Assembly (NCBI GenBank): GCA_013694795.1
Contig: JACDBS010000087.1
Location: forward strand, 1 to 9,175
Length of the DNA: 9,175 nt
Reading direction: 5' to 3'
From: Chloroflexota bacterium
GTDB lineage: Bacteria > Chloroflexota > Limnocylindria > QHBO01
Part shown: positions 1-7,357 of the stretch, in pieces
Layout of the letters: each line of letters opens with the position of its first letter
How positions within the stretch are numbered: position 1 is the stretch's first letter
Notes under the pieces: model-generated
The model's database searches: none
The model's input: only the letters and a program-made list of their open reading frames with translations
Told to the model about the DNA's origin: nothing
Translations under genes and position numbers: made by a program

Positions 1-407
1 GCTCCGGCCAGACCCGCGACGCCGGCCGCGAAGGCATGTCCGAGCGCGGGGGAGGCGACCCCGACCTGGCGCTCTCCGGCGGTCACCACGCCCACCACGA
101 TGACCAGCAACGCGCCGAACAGGCCCGCACCAAGAGTTGCCGTCCAGGCCCGTGCGACGCCAAGCTGGGTCGCACCCGTTGCGGCGGCGCCGGCGGCCAG
201 GCACATGGCAACCATGTACGTCGCCGGCAGAGCACGGTCAGCGTCGGCCGGCGGCGCGGCGACGAACCAGGCAATGGCCATGATCGGTGCGGCCAACATG
301 CCCAGGGCCGCGACCCAGGTCAGGGGGCGCGTCCAGTCCTCGGGATCTTCGGGAGGAACGACCTCGCCCAGCCGTACGCTGATCGGGACGAGGTCGTCGT
401 CGGTCAC
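1..407 (-). CDS. Multi-pass membrane protein, partial (C-terminus beyond window)
   Basis: I do not recognise the family. Read from a GTG at 407-405, the frame stays open to the window edge for 135 codons. After a short acidic cytoplasmic-like leader (begins VTDDDLVPI), there are three clear hydrophobic segments at about residues 30-51, 63-84 and 88-110, and a fourth may begin near residue 121. Small residues (Ala, Gly, Val) dominate these helices, as is usual in high-GC integral membrane proteins. The start overlaps the cysS stop in a GTGA arrangement (GTG at 407-405, TGA at 406-404), so the gene is almost certainly translationally coupled to cysS and transcribed with it. The coupling is conclusive enough to choose this start over internal ATG codons. 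No catalytic motif is visible in the part present, so function is unknown. Confidence 0.72.
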   Translation of the reverse strand, partial: MTDDDLVPISVRLGEVVPPEDPEDWTRPLTWVAALGMLAAPIMAIAWFVAAPPADADRALPATYMVAMCLAAGAAATGATQLGVARAWTATLGAGLFGALLVIVVGVVTAGERQVGVASPALGHAFAAGVAGLAG

Positions 408-1675
408 GCGGCTCCGACGCCCTGCGCGGCCGGCACGCTTGCCAGCCGAAGCCCCAGGATGCGCCCGCCGAGCTCGAGCATCATCCCGCCCGCCTGCGCG
501 GCGAGCGCGGCGTCATCGCTGTCGAGCGCCAGCGTTGCCAGCGCCTCCAGCTCGGAGATGGCGCGCGGCGTGTCGAGGTCGTCGTCCATGGCGGCCAGGA
601 AGCGCTCGCGATGTTCGCGGACAATCTCGGGCAGGTCGCCGTCTTCATCAAATGCCACATCGGCGGAGGCAAGCTCATCGGCCCGCACGCGGGCCTGGCT
701 CAGGCGTGCGGTCGCATCGGCGGATTCATCCAGGTCGCCGTCGCTGAAGTGGACCTCCGCGCGGTAGTGCTGCGAGACCAGGTAGTGGCGGATGGCATCG
801 CCTGAATACGTGCGCAGGAGGTCGTTCACCAGGACGAGATTTCCCAACGACTTGCTCATCTTGTCGCCGTCGTAGCCGAGCATGCCGGCGTGGGTCCACC
901 AGCCGACGAATGGCCGATCGCCGGTCGCGCCCTCCGACTGGGCACGTTCCGACTCGTGGTGCGGGAAGAGCAGGTCGGCGCCGCCGCCGTGAATCTCGAA
1001 CTGCGTGCCGAGGTAGGCCATCGACATGGCCGAGCACTCGATGTGCCATCCGGGTCGCCCGGGGCCCCACGGCGACTCCCATGACGGCTCGTCCGCCAGC
1101 GAACGCTGCCAGAGGACGAAATCGAGCGGGTCGCGCTTGCCGGGCATGTCCGGCACGTTGCCGCGCTCGTTGGCGAGCGGCAGCATCTCATCGCGCGGCA
1201 GCTTCGAGAGCTCGCCGTAGCGCGGATCGGCCGAGATGCTGAAGTAGACGTTGCCCTCGGCCGCGTACGCGAGGCCGTTGGCCACCAGCTTCTCGATCAG
1301 CGACAGCATCTGGGGGATGTGCTGCGTCGCGCGCGGATAGTGGTCCGGCGGCAGCCAGTTGAGCGCCGCCATCTCGTCCAGGAAGGTGGTGACCCATCGG
1401 TTTCCAAGCGCCAGGTAGTCCTCTCCGGTCTCGCGCGCCTTGCGCAGCATGTCGTCGTCTACATCGGTCAGGTTCTGGACGTACCTGACGTCATGGCCCA
1501 AGTATTCGAGATACCGATGCAGGACGTCGAAGCCAACATAGGTGAAGGCGTGCCCCAGGTGGCCGGTGTCGTACGGCGTCACGCCGCAGACGTACAGGCC
1601 GACCCGGTCGCGGCCACCGATGGGCTCGAAAGGGAAGAGCCCGCCTCTGCGGGCGTCGTACAGGCGAAGGGTCAC
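404..1675 (-). CDS. cysS: Cysteinyl-tRNA synthetase, short form (MshC-like features)
   Basis: This class I synthetase activates cysteine with ATP and, if a true CysS, charges tRNA-Cys. From the GTG at 1675 it has 423 residues. Visible motifs are VCGVTPYD (residues 29-36), the HIGH-type signature HLGH (39-42), GWHIECSAMS (209-218), HGGGADLLFPHHESE (229-243) and KMSKS (272-276). Candidate zinc ligands Cys30, Cys214, His239 and Glu243 have the same spacing as Cys209, His234 and Glu238 of E. coli CysS. After KMSKS a DALR-like helical region follows (RFLAAMDDDLDTPRAI), but the protein ends after LGGRILGL, where ordinary CysS continues into its anticodon-binding tail. The open frame extends 33 codons further upstream. 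I prefer GTG 1675 because homologues begin with xTLRLYD and a -10-like TAGAAT lies 7 bases upstream, fitting a leaderless mRNA. The mycothiol enzyme MshC is the main alternative. The Glu in HHESE favours CysS. Confidence 0.88.
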   Translation of the reverse strand: MTLRLYDARRGGLFPFEPIGGRDRVGLYVCGVTPYDTGHLGHAFTYVGFDVLHRYLEYLGHDVRYVQNLTDVDDDMLRKARETGEDYLALGNRWVTTFLDEMAALNWLPPDHYPRATQHIPQMLSLIEKLVANGLAYAAEGNVYFSISADPRYGELSKLPRDEMLPLANERGNVPDMPGKRDPLDFVLWQRSLADEPSWESPWGPGRPGWHIECSAMSMAYLGTQFEIHGGGADLLFPHHESERAQSEGATGDRPFVGWWTHAGMLGYDGDKMSKSLGNLVLVNDLLRTYSGDAIRHYLVSQHYRAEVHFSDGDLDESADATARLSQARVRADELASADVAFDEDGDLPEIVREHRERFLAAMDDDLDTPRAISELEALATLALDSDDAALAAQAGGMMLELGGRILGLRLASVPAAQGVGAA

Positions 1676-1682
1676 GCTGCGG

Positions 1683-1688
1683 ATTCTA
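1683..1688 (-). promoter_or_regulatory. Probable -10 element of cysS promoter
   Basis: The minus strand reads TAGAAT here, ending 7 bases before the GTG start of cysS. That would place transcription initiation at or next to the start codon, giving a leaderless mRNA. No SD sequence precedes the GTG. No good -35 is visible at the usual spacing, although a TTGACC lies close upstream. The hexamer mirrors an identical TAGAAT on the plus strand at 1730-1735. Confidence 0.45.
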
Positions 1689-1729
1689 AAGCGGTCAACG
1701 GAAATTGCGCGGAGAGCTGGACGGGACGA

Positions 1730-1735
1730 TAGAAT
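1730..1735 (+). promoter_or_regulatory. Probable -10 element, promoter for the 34-aa membrane protein
   Basis: TAGAAT on the plus strand, facing away from the cysS promoter. A weak -35-like TTGCGC lies at 1705-1710, with a long 19-base spacer. Initiation near 1742 would give a leader of about 50 bases that carries the SD at 1781-1784. GATTCTA (1682-1688) and TAGAATC (1730-1736) form an inverted pair, as expected for back-to-back promoters that share their -35 region. Confidence 0.35.
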
Positions 1736-1791
1736 CGCCCGACCGATGGGGGAGTCTGCTGCCGACCGCGTCACCGTATCGGAGTCCGAGC

Positions 1792-1896
1792 ATGGAAGTC
1801 CTGCGTTGGTTGCTCTTCTTCGCGATTGCGATGTTCCTGATCGTCGCGGGGATCTTCTTCGTCATGGGCAGACCCCTGCCCCTGCCGCGCTTCTAG
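1792..1896 (+). CDS. 34-aa single-span membrane protein
   Basis: I do not recognise this protein. It begins MEVLRWLLFF, continues as one uninterrupted hydrophobic helix to about residue 25 (ending FFVMG), and closes with a short proline-rich tail, RPLPLPRF. A good SD, GGAG at 1781-1784, sits 7 bases before the ATG, and a TAGAAT promoter element lies about 60 bases upstream. The same frame is open back to an ATG at 1705, but that start has no SD and would add a non-hydrophobic leader spanning the promoter, so I reject it. The ORF lies alone on the plus strand between the divergent cysS and the convergent DUF5808-like gene, whose stop is only 16 bases away. A short membrane regulator, a subunit of a larger complex or a type I toxin-like peptide are all possible. 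The sequence does not distinguish them. Confidence 0.5.
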   Translation: MEVLRWLLFFAIAMFLIVAGIFFVMGRPLPLPRF

Positions 1897-1912
1897 CGGG
1901 TCACCAGAACGA

Positions 1913-2260
1913 TCAGCGGCCCTTGGTGAAGCCCTGGTGCAGGCCCAATCGCCGCAGTACGGTCGGGATGTTGATCGCCCAGCCGACCCCGAGCGGGCGC
2001 GGGCTGAACATCTTCGGCGAGCGCGGATTCCAATACGCCTGGCGCAGACCCTCGAGGGACGGCAGCCGGAAGTCGTATGGCACGACGCCCAGCAGCTTCC
2101 CGTTCCAGGTCCGCTCGGCCGGCGGCTTGCGCAGCTCGGTGTACAGCGCGCCAGCCACCGCGCCAAGGACGGCCATGCGCAGCAGCCACATCAGGTCACC
2201 GAACTCGCCGCGCGCGGTATCGGCGCGGCGCCCCAGATCATCGCGAACGTTGTCAATCAT
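1913..2260 (-). CDS. DUF5808-like small membrane-anchored protein
   Basis: This 115-residue protein of unknown function has a charged N-terminus (MIDNVRDDLGRRAD), one hydrophobic segment at about residues 24-40 (the MWLLRMAVLGAVAGALY stretch), and a conserved-looking block from about residue 48 to 104. That block contains ERTWNGKLLGVVPYDFRLPS, then AYWNPRSPKMFSPRPLGVGW. The pattern 'T-x-G-x-hydrophobic-G-x-PYDFR-P ... WNP ... P-x-FGVGW' matches my recollection of the DUF5808 family. I could not run a profile search. The start is decided by a near-perfect SD, AAGGAGGA, 4 bases before the ATG. The gene is divergent from the OCD-family reductase (72-base gap) and may have its own promoter in that gap. 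It converges on the 34-aa ORF. No catalytic residues are apparent. Confidence 0.8.
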   Translation of the reverse strand: MIDNVRDDLGRRADTARGEFGDLMWLLRMAVLGAVAGALYTELRKPPAERTWNGKLLGVVPYDFRLPSLEGLRQAYWNPRSPKMFSPRPLGVGWAINIPTVLRRLGLHQGFTKGR

Positions 2261-2263
2261 GAG

Positions 2264-2271
2264 TCCTCCTT
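2264..2271 (-). promoter_or_regulatory. Strong Shine-Dalgarno of the DUF5808-like gene
   Basis: The minus strand reads AAGGAGGA with its core AGGAGG 4 bases before the ATG at 2260. It stands out because most larger genes in the window (cysS, the OCD-family gene, spoIID, exonuclease, mutase) have no recognisable SD. Confidence 0.7.
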
Positions 2272-2313
2272 GGCGCAGGTAATCGCAAGCGCCGTGCCGG
2301 GTCGTGCTGCCGG

Positions 2314-2319
2314 TACTCT
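2314..2319 (+). promoter_or_regulatory. Possible -10 element before the OCD-family gene
   Basis: TACTCT ends 13 bases before the ATG at 2333, in a leader with no SD. Initiation about 7 bases downstream would leave a 5' leader of only a few bases. No convincing -35 is visible, so this is tentative. Confidence 0.25.
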
Positions 2320-2332
2320 AGCGCCAGCACTG

Positions 2333-3307
2333 ATGCCGACGCACGCTCCGCCCTTCCTTGATGCCGATGCCATCCGCGCCGCAGTGCCCATGGCAGAGCT
2401 GCTCGACGCGGTCGAGGCCGCCTACCGCGACGTCGCCGCCGGGCGCGATCTCTCGCCGATTCGATCGCGGGTGCCGCTCGCCGGCGGCGACCTGCTGGTC
2501 ATGCCCGGCGTGCGCGAGGGCGGCGCCGGCGTCAGCGTTAAGCTCGTGACCTTCATGCCGCACAACACGGAACGCGGCCTTCCGACCATTCACGCCATCG
2601 TCGTGTGGTTCGACGCCAGGACCGGGCGGCCCCTGGCGCTGCTCGACGGCGAGGCCGTGACCGCCATGCGCACCGGGGCGGCGTCGGGCGTTGCCACCCG
2701 ACTCCTGGCACGGACGGACGCCGAGACGCTGGCGGTCATCGGTGCTGGCGCTCAGGCGGAGTGGCAGGTCCGAGCGGTCCTGGCCGCCAGGGACATTCGG
2801 CGGGTGCTGGTCCATGCACGCTCGGTCGAGGGTCGGGAGACCTTCGCCGAACGGGTGGCAAGGGCAACAGGCATCGAGACGGTGGCTGTTACGACGGCCG
2901 AGGCCGCCGTGCGCGAGGCGGATGTGGTGTGCTGCGCCACCACCTCGTCGGAGCCGGTCTTTGACGCGGCCTGGGTACGGCCGGGGTCGCACGTCAATGG
3001 CATCGGCTCCTTCCGGCTGGGGATGGTGGAGCTGCCGCCGGAGCTGTTCGCCCGCGCCGCCGTGGTCAGCGTGGATGCACGGGCCGCGGCCATGGCAGAG
3101 GCTGGCGACCTCGTGGCCGCCATCGACGCGGGCCTAGTTGCGGAAGAGGACGTGCTGGAGATCGGCAGCGTGGATCGTGGCTGGGCGGAGGGTCGTGATG
3201 CCGACGCCATCACCGTCTTCAAGTCGGTCGGCCTCGCGATCCAGGACGTCGCCGCCGCGGAGCTCGTCGCCCGCCGGCTGCTGGGGGCCGAACAGCCCGG
3301 CGACTGA
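2333..3307 (+). CDS. Ornithine cyclodeaminase / mu-crystallin family reductase
   Basis: This 324-residue cytosolic NAD(P)-dependent enzyme is of full length for the family. It shows the substrate-site lysine region GVSVKLVTFMPHN (Lys70), the MRTGAASGVATRLLA block (Arg113), the Rossmann nucleotide motif GAGAQAEWQ (137-145), VVSVDARAAAMAEAGDL (244-260) and the family C-terminus ITVFKSVGLAIQDVAAAEL (293-311). True ornithine cyclodeaminases carry a catalytic aspartate in a GGD-type motif. Here the corresponding stretch reads NGIGSFRLGMVEL (222-234), with no Asp. A ketimine reductase or amino-acid dehydrogenase activity is therefore more likely than ornithine cyclisation. I chose the ATG at 2333 because residues before it in the open frame are antisense to the DUF5808-like gene and do not resemble the family. 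The 3' end overlaps the SpoIID gene tail-to-tail. Confidence 0.9.
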   Translation: MPTHAPPFLDADAIRAAVPMAELLDAVEAAYRDVAAGRDLSPIRSRVPLAGGDLLVMPGVREGGAGVSVKLVTFMPHNTERGLPTIHAIVVWFDARTGRPLALLDGEAVTAMRTGAASGVATRLLARTDAETLAVIGAGAQAEWQVRAVLAARDIRRVLVHARSVEGRETFAERVARATGIETVAVTTAEAAVREADVVCCATTSSEPVFDAAWVRPGSHVNGIGSFRLGMVELPPELFARAAVVSVDARAAAMAEAGDLVAAIDAGLVAEEDVLEIGSVDRGWAEGRDADAITVFKSVGLAIQDVAAAELVARRLLGAEQPGD

Positions 3308-4420
3308 CCAACGCTCCGTGAAGCGGGCAATGAGCCGCTGCACGATCACCCGCAGGTTTAGCCAGCGCGCTGGCATGACCATGGCACGGGGCTCGCGCGC
3401 TGTAGCCTCAGCAGCGTTAGGCTCGAACTCGACGAGGCGGTGCATCTCCGACAGCGCGCGTGGTTTGGCCGGCGCAGGCTCAGGAGCGATGGTGACCTCA
3501 ATCGTGGCGGGCGCTTCGCTCACCGCCACCACGATCGGCTCCGGGTTCGGCGGCGGTGGAGGCGGTGGCGCCGCCAGCCCAACCTGTCCGCCGCCGGGCG
3601 TCGGAATCGGCGGGACCGGCGTGGGGGCCGGCGTCGGAGCCGTGGTCGGCATCGGTGTGGGGGATGGAGTCGGAGCTGCCGTCGGCTGCTCGCTTGGCGC
3701 CTCGGTAGGCGGCGGCGTCGGAACCGGCATGGGGGTGGGGACCGGCGTCGGCATCGGTGTGGGAGTTGGAGAGGGGATGGGCATGGGCGTGGATGGCGGC
3801 GGAGCCGCGCTCACGACGACCCCGGGATAGTAGATGGCCATGATCTCGGCTGCGCTTCTGCCGTCCAGCCCGCAGGCCTGCGTGCCCCACTGGAACATCT
3901 GCCAGCCATTGGCCCGCGCGCCGCATGCCTCGTACGCCTGCCCGGCGTTGTAGTACGTCGCGAAGATGCGGCCGTTCTTATGAGCCAGCGTGCCCCACGT
4001 GGCGTCGACCGCCGCGGCCATGGGTGCGTAGGTTGGGCGCGATGGGTCGTAATGCTGGTCGCGCGTCGAGTCGAAGACGTCGAAGCATTGACCGGCGCTG
4101 CTGGTGTACCCGCGCCAATGGATGACCTGGTACCAGGCGTAGTTCTTCACGGCCAGCGCACCGGAGCGCAGCGACTCGGTGGTCCAGTAGCTGATCCACT
4201 CGCGAGACAGCACGTTTTTCAGATACGTCCCGAAGTCGACCGTCTCGACCGCCCCGCTGGCGGTTCGGTACACGCGGATGGTCGGCGGTGGCACGGTCTC
4301 GGATACATGAGCGCCGCATTCGCCGGCGGCCGATGCGGTAGGGGGAACCGCCATGGGTGCCAGCGCCGCGGACAGGGTGATCGCGGCGAGCACGCTCGCC
4401 AGGCTGCGTTGTCGTTGCAT
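3134..4420 (-). CDS. Secreted SpoIID-domain protein with Pro/Thr-rich stalk
   Basis: This 428-residue exported protein has a signal peptide: basic MQRQR, a hydrophobic core to about residue 25, and probable cleavage after the TASA near residue 31. A SpoIID domain follows (about 46-200): TIRVYRTASGAVETVDF, then YLKNVLSREW with Glu74 where SpoIID lytic transglycosylases have their catalytic Glu. Next come ALAVKNYAWY, CFDVFDSTRDQHY (112-124) and ATYYNAGQAYEACG (154-167). Residues 207-291 are a Pro/Thr low-complexity stalk. The last ~135 residues match nothing I know. SpoIID enzymes cut the glycan strands of peptidoglycan. Outside endospore formers the domain occurs in exported wall-remodelling proteins, which is the likely role here. 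No SD precedes the ATG, and a nested palindrome abuts it. The last 57 codons are antisense to the OCD-family gene, so the true C-terminus is less certain than the domain. Confidence 0.85.
   Translation of the reverse strand: MQRQRSLASVLAAITLSAALAPMAVPPTASAAGECGAHVSETVPPPTIRVYRTASGAVETVDFGTYLKNVLSREWISYWTTESLRSGALAVKNYAWYQVIHWRGYTSSAGQCFDVFDSTRDQHYDPSRPTYAPMAAAVDATWGTLAHKNGRIFATYYNAGQAYEACGARANGWQMFQWGTQACGLDGRSAAEIMAIYYPGVVVSAAPPPSTPMPIPSPTPTPMPTPVPTPMPVPTPPPTEAPSEQPTAAPTPSPTPMPTTAPTPAPTPVPPIPTPGGGQVGLAAPPPPPPPNPEPIVVAVSEAPATIEVTIAPEPAPAKPRALSEMHRLVEFEPNAAEATAREPRAMVMPARWLNLRVIVQRLIARFTERWSVAGLFGPQQPAGDELRGGDVLDREADRLEDGDGVGITTLRPATIHAADLQHVLFRN
3548..3802 (-). repeat. Pro/Thr-rich low-complexity coding repeat
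   Basis: Imperfect short tandem units coding for PTP, PMP and PVP steps (for example TPMPTPVPTPMPVPT) run across residues 207-276 of the SpoIID protein and end in a seven-proline run near residues 285-291. On the DNA, related G-rich units recur: GTCGGCATCGGTGTGGG occurs exactly twice on the plus strand. Such stalks typically span the cell wall, and their unit number often varies between strains. Confidence 0.75.
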
Positions 4421-4450
4421 GGGTCACTGACCGTATCGGTCGCGTGACCC
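4421..4450. promoter_or_regulatory. Nested inverted repeat abutting the SpoIID start
   Basis: GGGTCAC (4421-4427) pairs with GTGACCC (4444-4450), and inside it GACCG (4429-4433) pairs with CGGTC (4437-4441) around a TAT centre. The dyad begins at the base just before the ATG codon. It overlaps the possible -10 element (minus-strand TACGGT, 4430-4435). It could be a repressor operator, or a hairpin in read-through transcripts from the exonuclease gene upstream. There is no T-run, so it is not a classical terminator. Confidence 0.45.
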
Positions 4451-4492
4451 CACGGCACCCCACCGAAAGTACCGGCAGGGTCTTGGTCAGCC

Positions 4493-5374
4493 TTAATCAG
4501 CCCAGCGGTGGATCCGCTCACGCACGGTGTCGAAGCCGAGCTCGTCGCACAGAGCGACGAACCGATCACGAGGGACGCCGTGCCACTCGAGGTCGTCGAG
4601 GGCGTCCGCCCGACCGATATCGGCGTCGCGATTCAGCGTCGCCAGGCGGCGATACAGGATCGCGTCGGCGCGCTGCTGCACCAGCGTGGCCGCCAGGCGC
4701 GAGGCGTTGCGGACGGGCAGGTCCCAGTCGAGCGCCGAGGCCGGGATCGACTCGAGGTGCATCCACCGCGCGAGGACCACGGCTGCGGACCTCGCGCCCC
4801 AGCCGGGCAGGCCGGGGAAGCCGTCGCTGCTGTCGCCAACGAGCGCCAGGTAGTCGGGGATGCTCTCCGGCGCCACCCCGAACTTGGCGATGATGCCCGC
4901 CTCGTCGTACGTGACACGTCGCATTCGGTCGCGCAGGACGATGCGCTCGCCGTCCACGAGCTGTCCGAGGTCCTTGTCCACCGAGCAGATCACGATCTGC
5001 TCGATCCGATCATCCGCGCCAAACCGCTCGATCGCCGCAGCGACGGCGTCGTCGGCCTCGTCCTCGACCATTGCCCAGACGCAGATGCCGAGAGCCTCCA
5101 GCGCTCGCTCCGCGTCCTGGAATTGGGCCAGCAGCTCGGGGTCGACGCCCGCGCTCGACTTGTAGCCGGCGTACAGGTCGTTTCGCCATGACTCGATGAC
5201 ATGATCGGTCGCCGCGCCGATGTGCGTGACATCCGGCTCGCGGAGCAGCGACAGCATCGAGTCGACCAGGCCCTGCACGGCATTCACCGGCCGGCCGTCC
5301 GGGGCTCGGCGCGGCGGGCGCGAGTAGTACGCGCGGAACAGCTCGAACGTGGCGTCGACGAGATGGAGCTTCAT
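4493..5374 (-). CDS. Stand-alone 5'-3' exonuclease (Pol I N-terminal/FEN-type)
   Basis: This 293-residue FEN/PIN-fold nuclease corresponds to the 5'-nuclease domain of DNA polymerase I without a polymerase. It should remove 5' flaps and RNA primers or act in DNA repair, in the cytoplasm. All acidic metal-ligand positions of the family are present when compared with Taq polymerase: Asp7 (LVDATFELFRAYY), Asp57 (ATDHVIESWR), Glu106, Asp108 and Asp109 (EADD), Asp133 and Asp135 (SVDKDL), Asp181 and Asp184 (GDSSDGFPG). The Tyr-Lys of the helical arch (GYKSS, 71-72) is also kept. The helix-hairpin-helix-like segment GLPGWGARSAAVVLA follows (188-202). The start is the only sensible ATG. There is no SD, and TACCAT lies 10 bases upstream. 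The gene lies 179 bases downstream of the mutase and 72 bases upstream of the SpoIID gene, with a likely promoter of its own. Whether it substitutes for or supplements Pol I cannot be judged here. Confidence 0.92.
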   Translation of the reverse strand: MKLHLVDATFELFRAYYSRPPRRAPDGRPVNAVQGLVDSMLSLLREPDVTHIGAATDHVIESWRNDLYAGYKSSAGVDPELLAQFQDAERALEALGICVWAMVEDEADDAVAAAIERFGADDRIEQIVICSVDKDLGQLVDGERIVLRDRMRRVTYDEAGIIAKFGVAPESIPDYLALVGDSSDGFPGLPGWGARSAAVVLARWMHLESIPASALDWDLPVRNASRLAATLVQQRADAILYRRLATLNRDADIGRADALDDLEWHGVPRDRFVALCDELGFDTVRERIHRWAD

Positions 5375-5384
5375 CGGTCATGCG

Positions 5385-5390
5385 ATGGTA
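5385..5390 (-). promoter_or_regulatory. Possible -10 element before the exonuclease gene
   Basis: The minus strand reads TACCAT, ending 10 bases before the ATG at 5374, with no SD in the leader. It is consistent with an almost leaderless transcript. There is no clear -35. Confidence 0.3.
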
Positions 5391-5489
5391 GCGGGCCCCA
5401 GAGCCGGCAAGCCGCCAGTAAGCGGCTGGTAATCGGCGACGTGCAAGATGTCGGATGTGGGGAACGTGGCGTGGGAAGCGTGCCCTGCT

Positions 5490-5522
5490 CCGCCGGCCCG
5501 GGTTCCCGGCCGGGGTCGGCGG
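5490..5522 (-). terminator. GC-rich hairpin downstream of the mutase, possible terminator
   Basis: CCGCCG (5490-5495) pairs with CGGCGG (5517-5522). Inside it, GCC-GGG pairs with CCC-GGC across 5496-5510, with one bulged base and a tiny loop. It lies about 32 bases past the mutase stop in the direction of transcription. No T-run follows, so it is at best a tailless hairpin of the kind proposed for high-GC bacteria, or an mRNA-stabilising 3' structure. Confidence 0.35.
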
Positions 5523-5553
5523 GCCACGCCGCGTTCTCCCATCTCGCGCGCAG

Positions 5554-7299
<1,746 letters not shown>

Positions 7300-7357
7300 G
7301 GCCGCCAGTGTGCGGGCAAGACCGATGCCGCCGCAAGCTATGGGCACGCCGGTTGCA

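Larger units (their letters stand above)
5375..5553. other. Intergenic region between mutase and exonuclease
   Basis: This 179-base gap holds no convincing gene in any frame. It contains a strong GC-rich hairpin (5490-5522), a weaker 6-bp stem (AGCCGC at 5410-5415 with GCGGCT at 5422-5427), and the possible exonuclease promoter at its left end. The mutase transcript probably ends here and the exonuclease transcript begins. Confidence 0.5.

Noticed and set aside
36..767. Long plus-strand open frames opposite the left membrane protein and cysS
   Set aside because: Low-complexity Arg/Ser/Ala translations antisense to two supported genes, as expected in high-GC DNA.
1937..2332. Extension of the OCD-family frame upstream to 1937, giving a longer protein
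   Set aside because: The added residues lie antisense to the well-supported DUF5808-like gene and do not resemble the family; the family N-terminus fits the ATG at 2333.
3548..3802. G-rich repeat considered as a CRISPR array or non-coding tandem repeat
   Set aside because: Units are short, imperfect and stay in frame as Pro/Thr codons inside a secreted protein; there are no regular spacers.
3440..4447. Long plus-strand open frames opposite the SpoIID gene
   Set aside because: They are Arg/Gly-rich shadows created by the GC-rich, stop-poor Pro/Thr repeat on the other strand; no start signal or recognisable domain.
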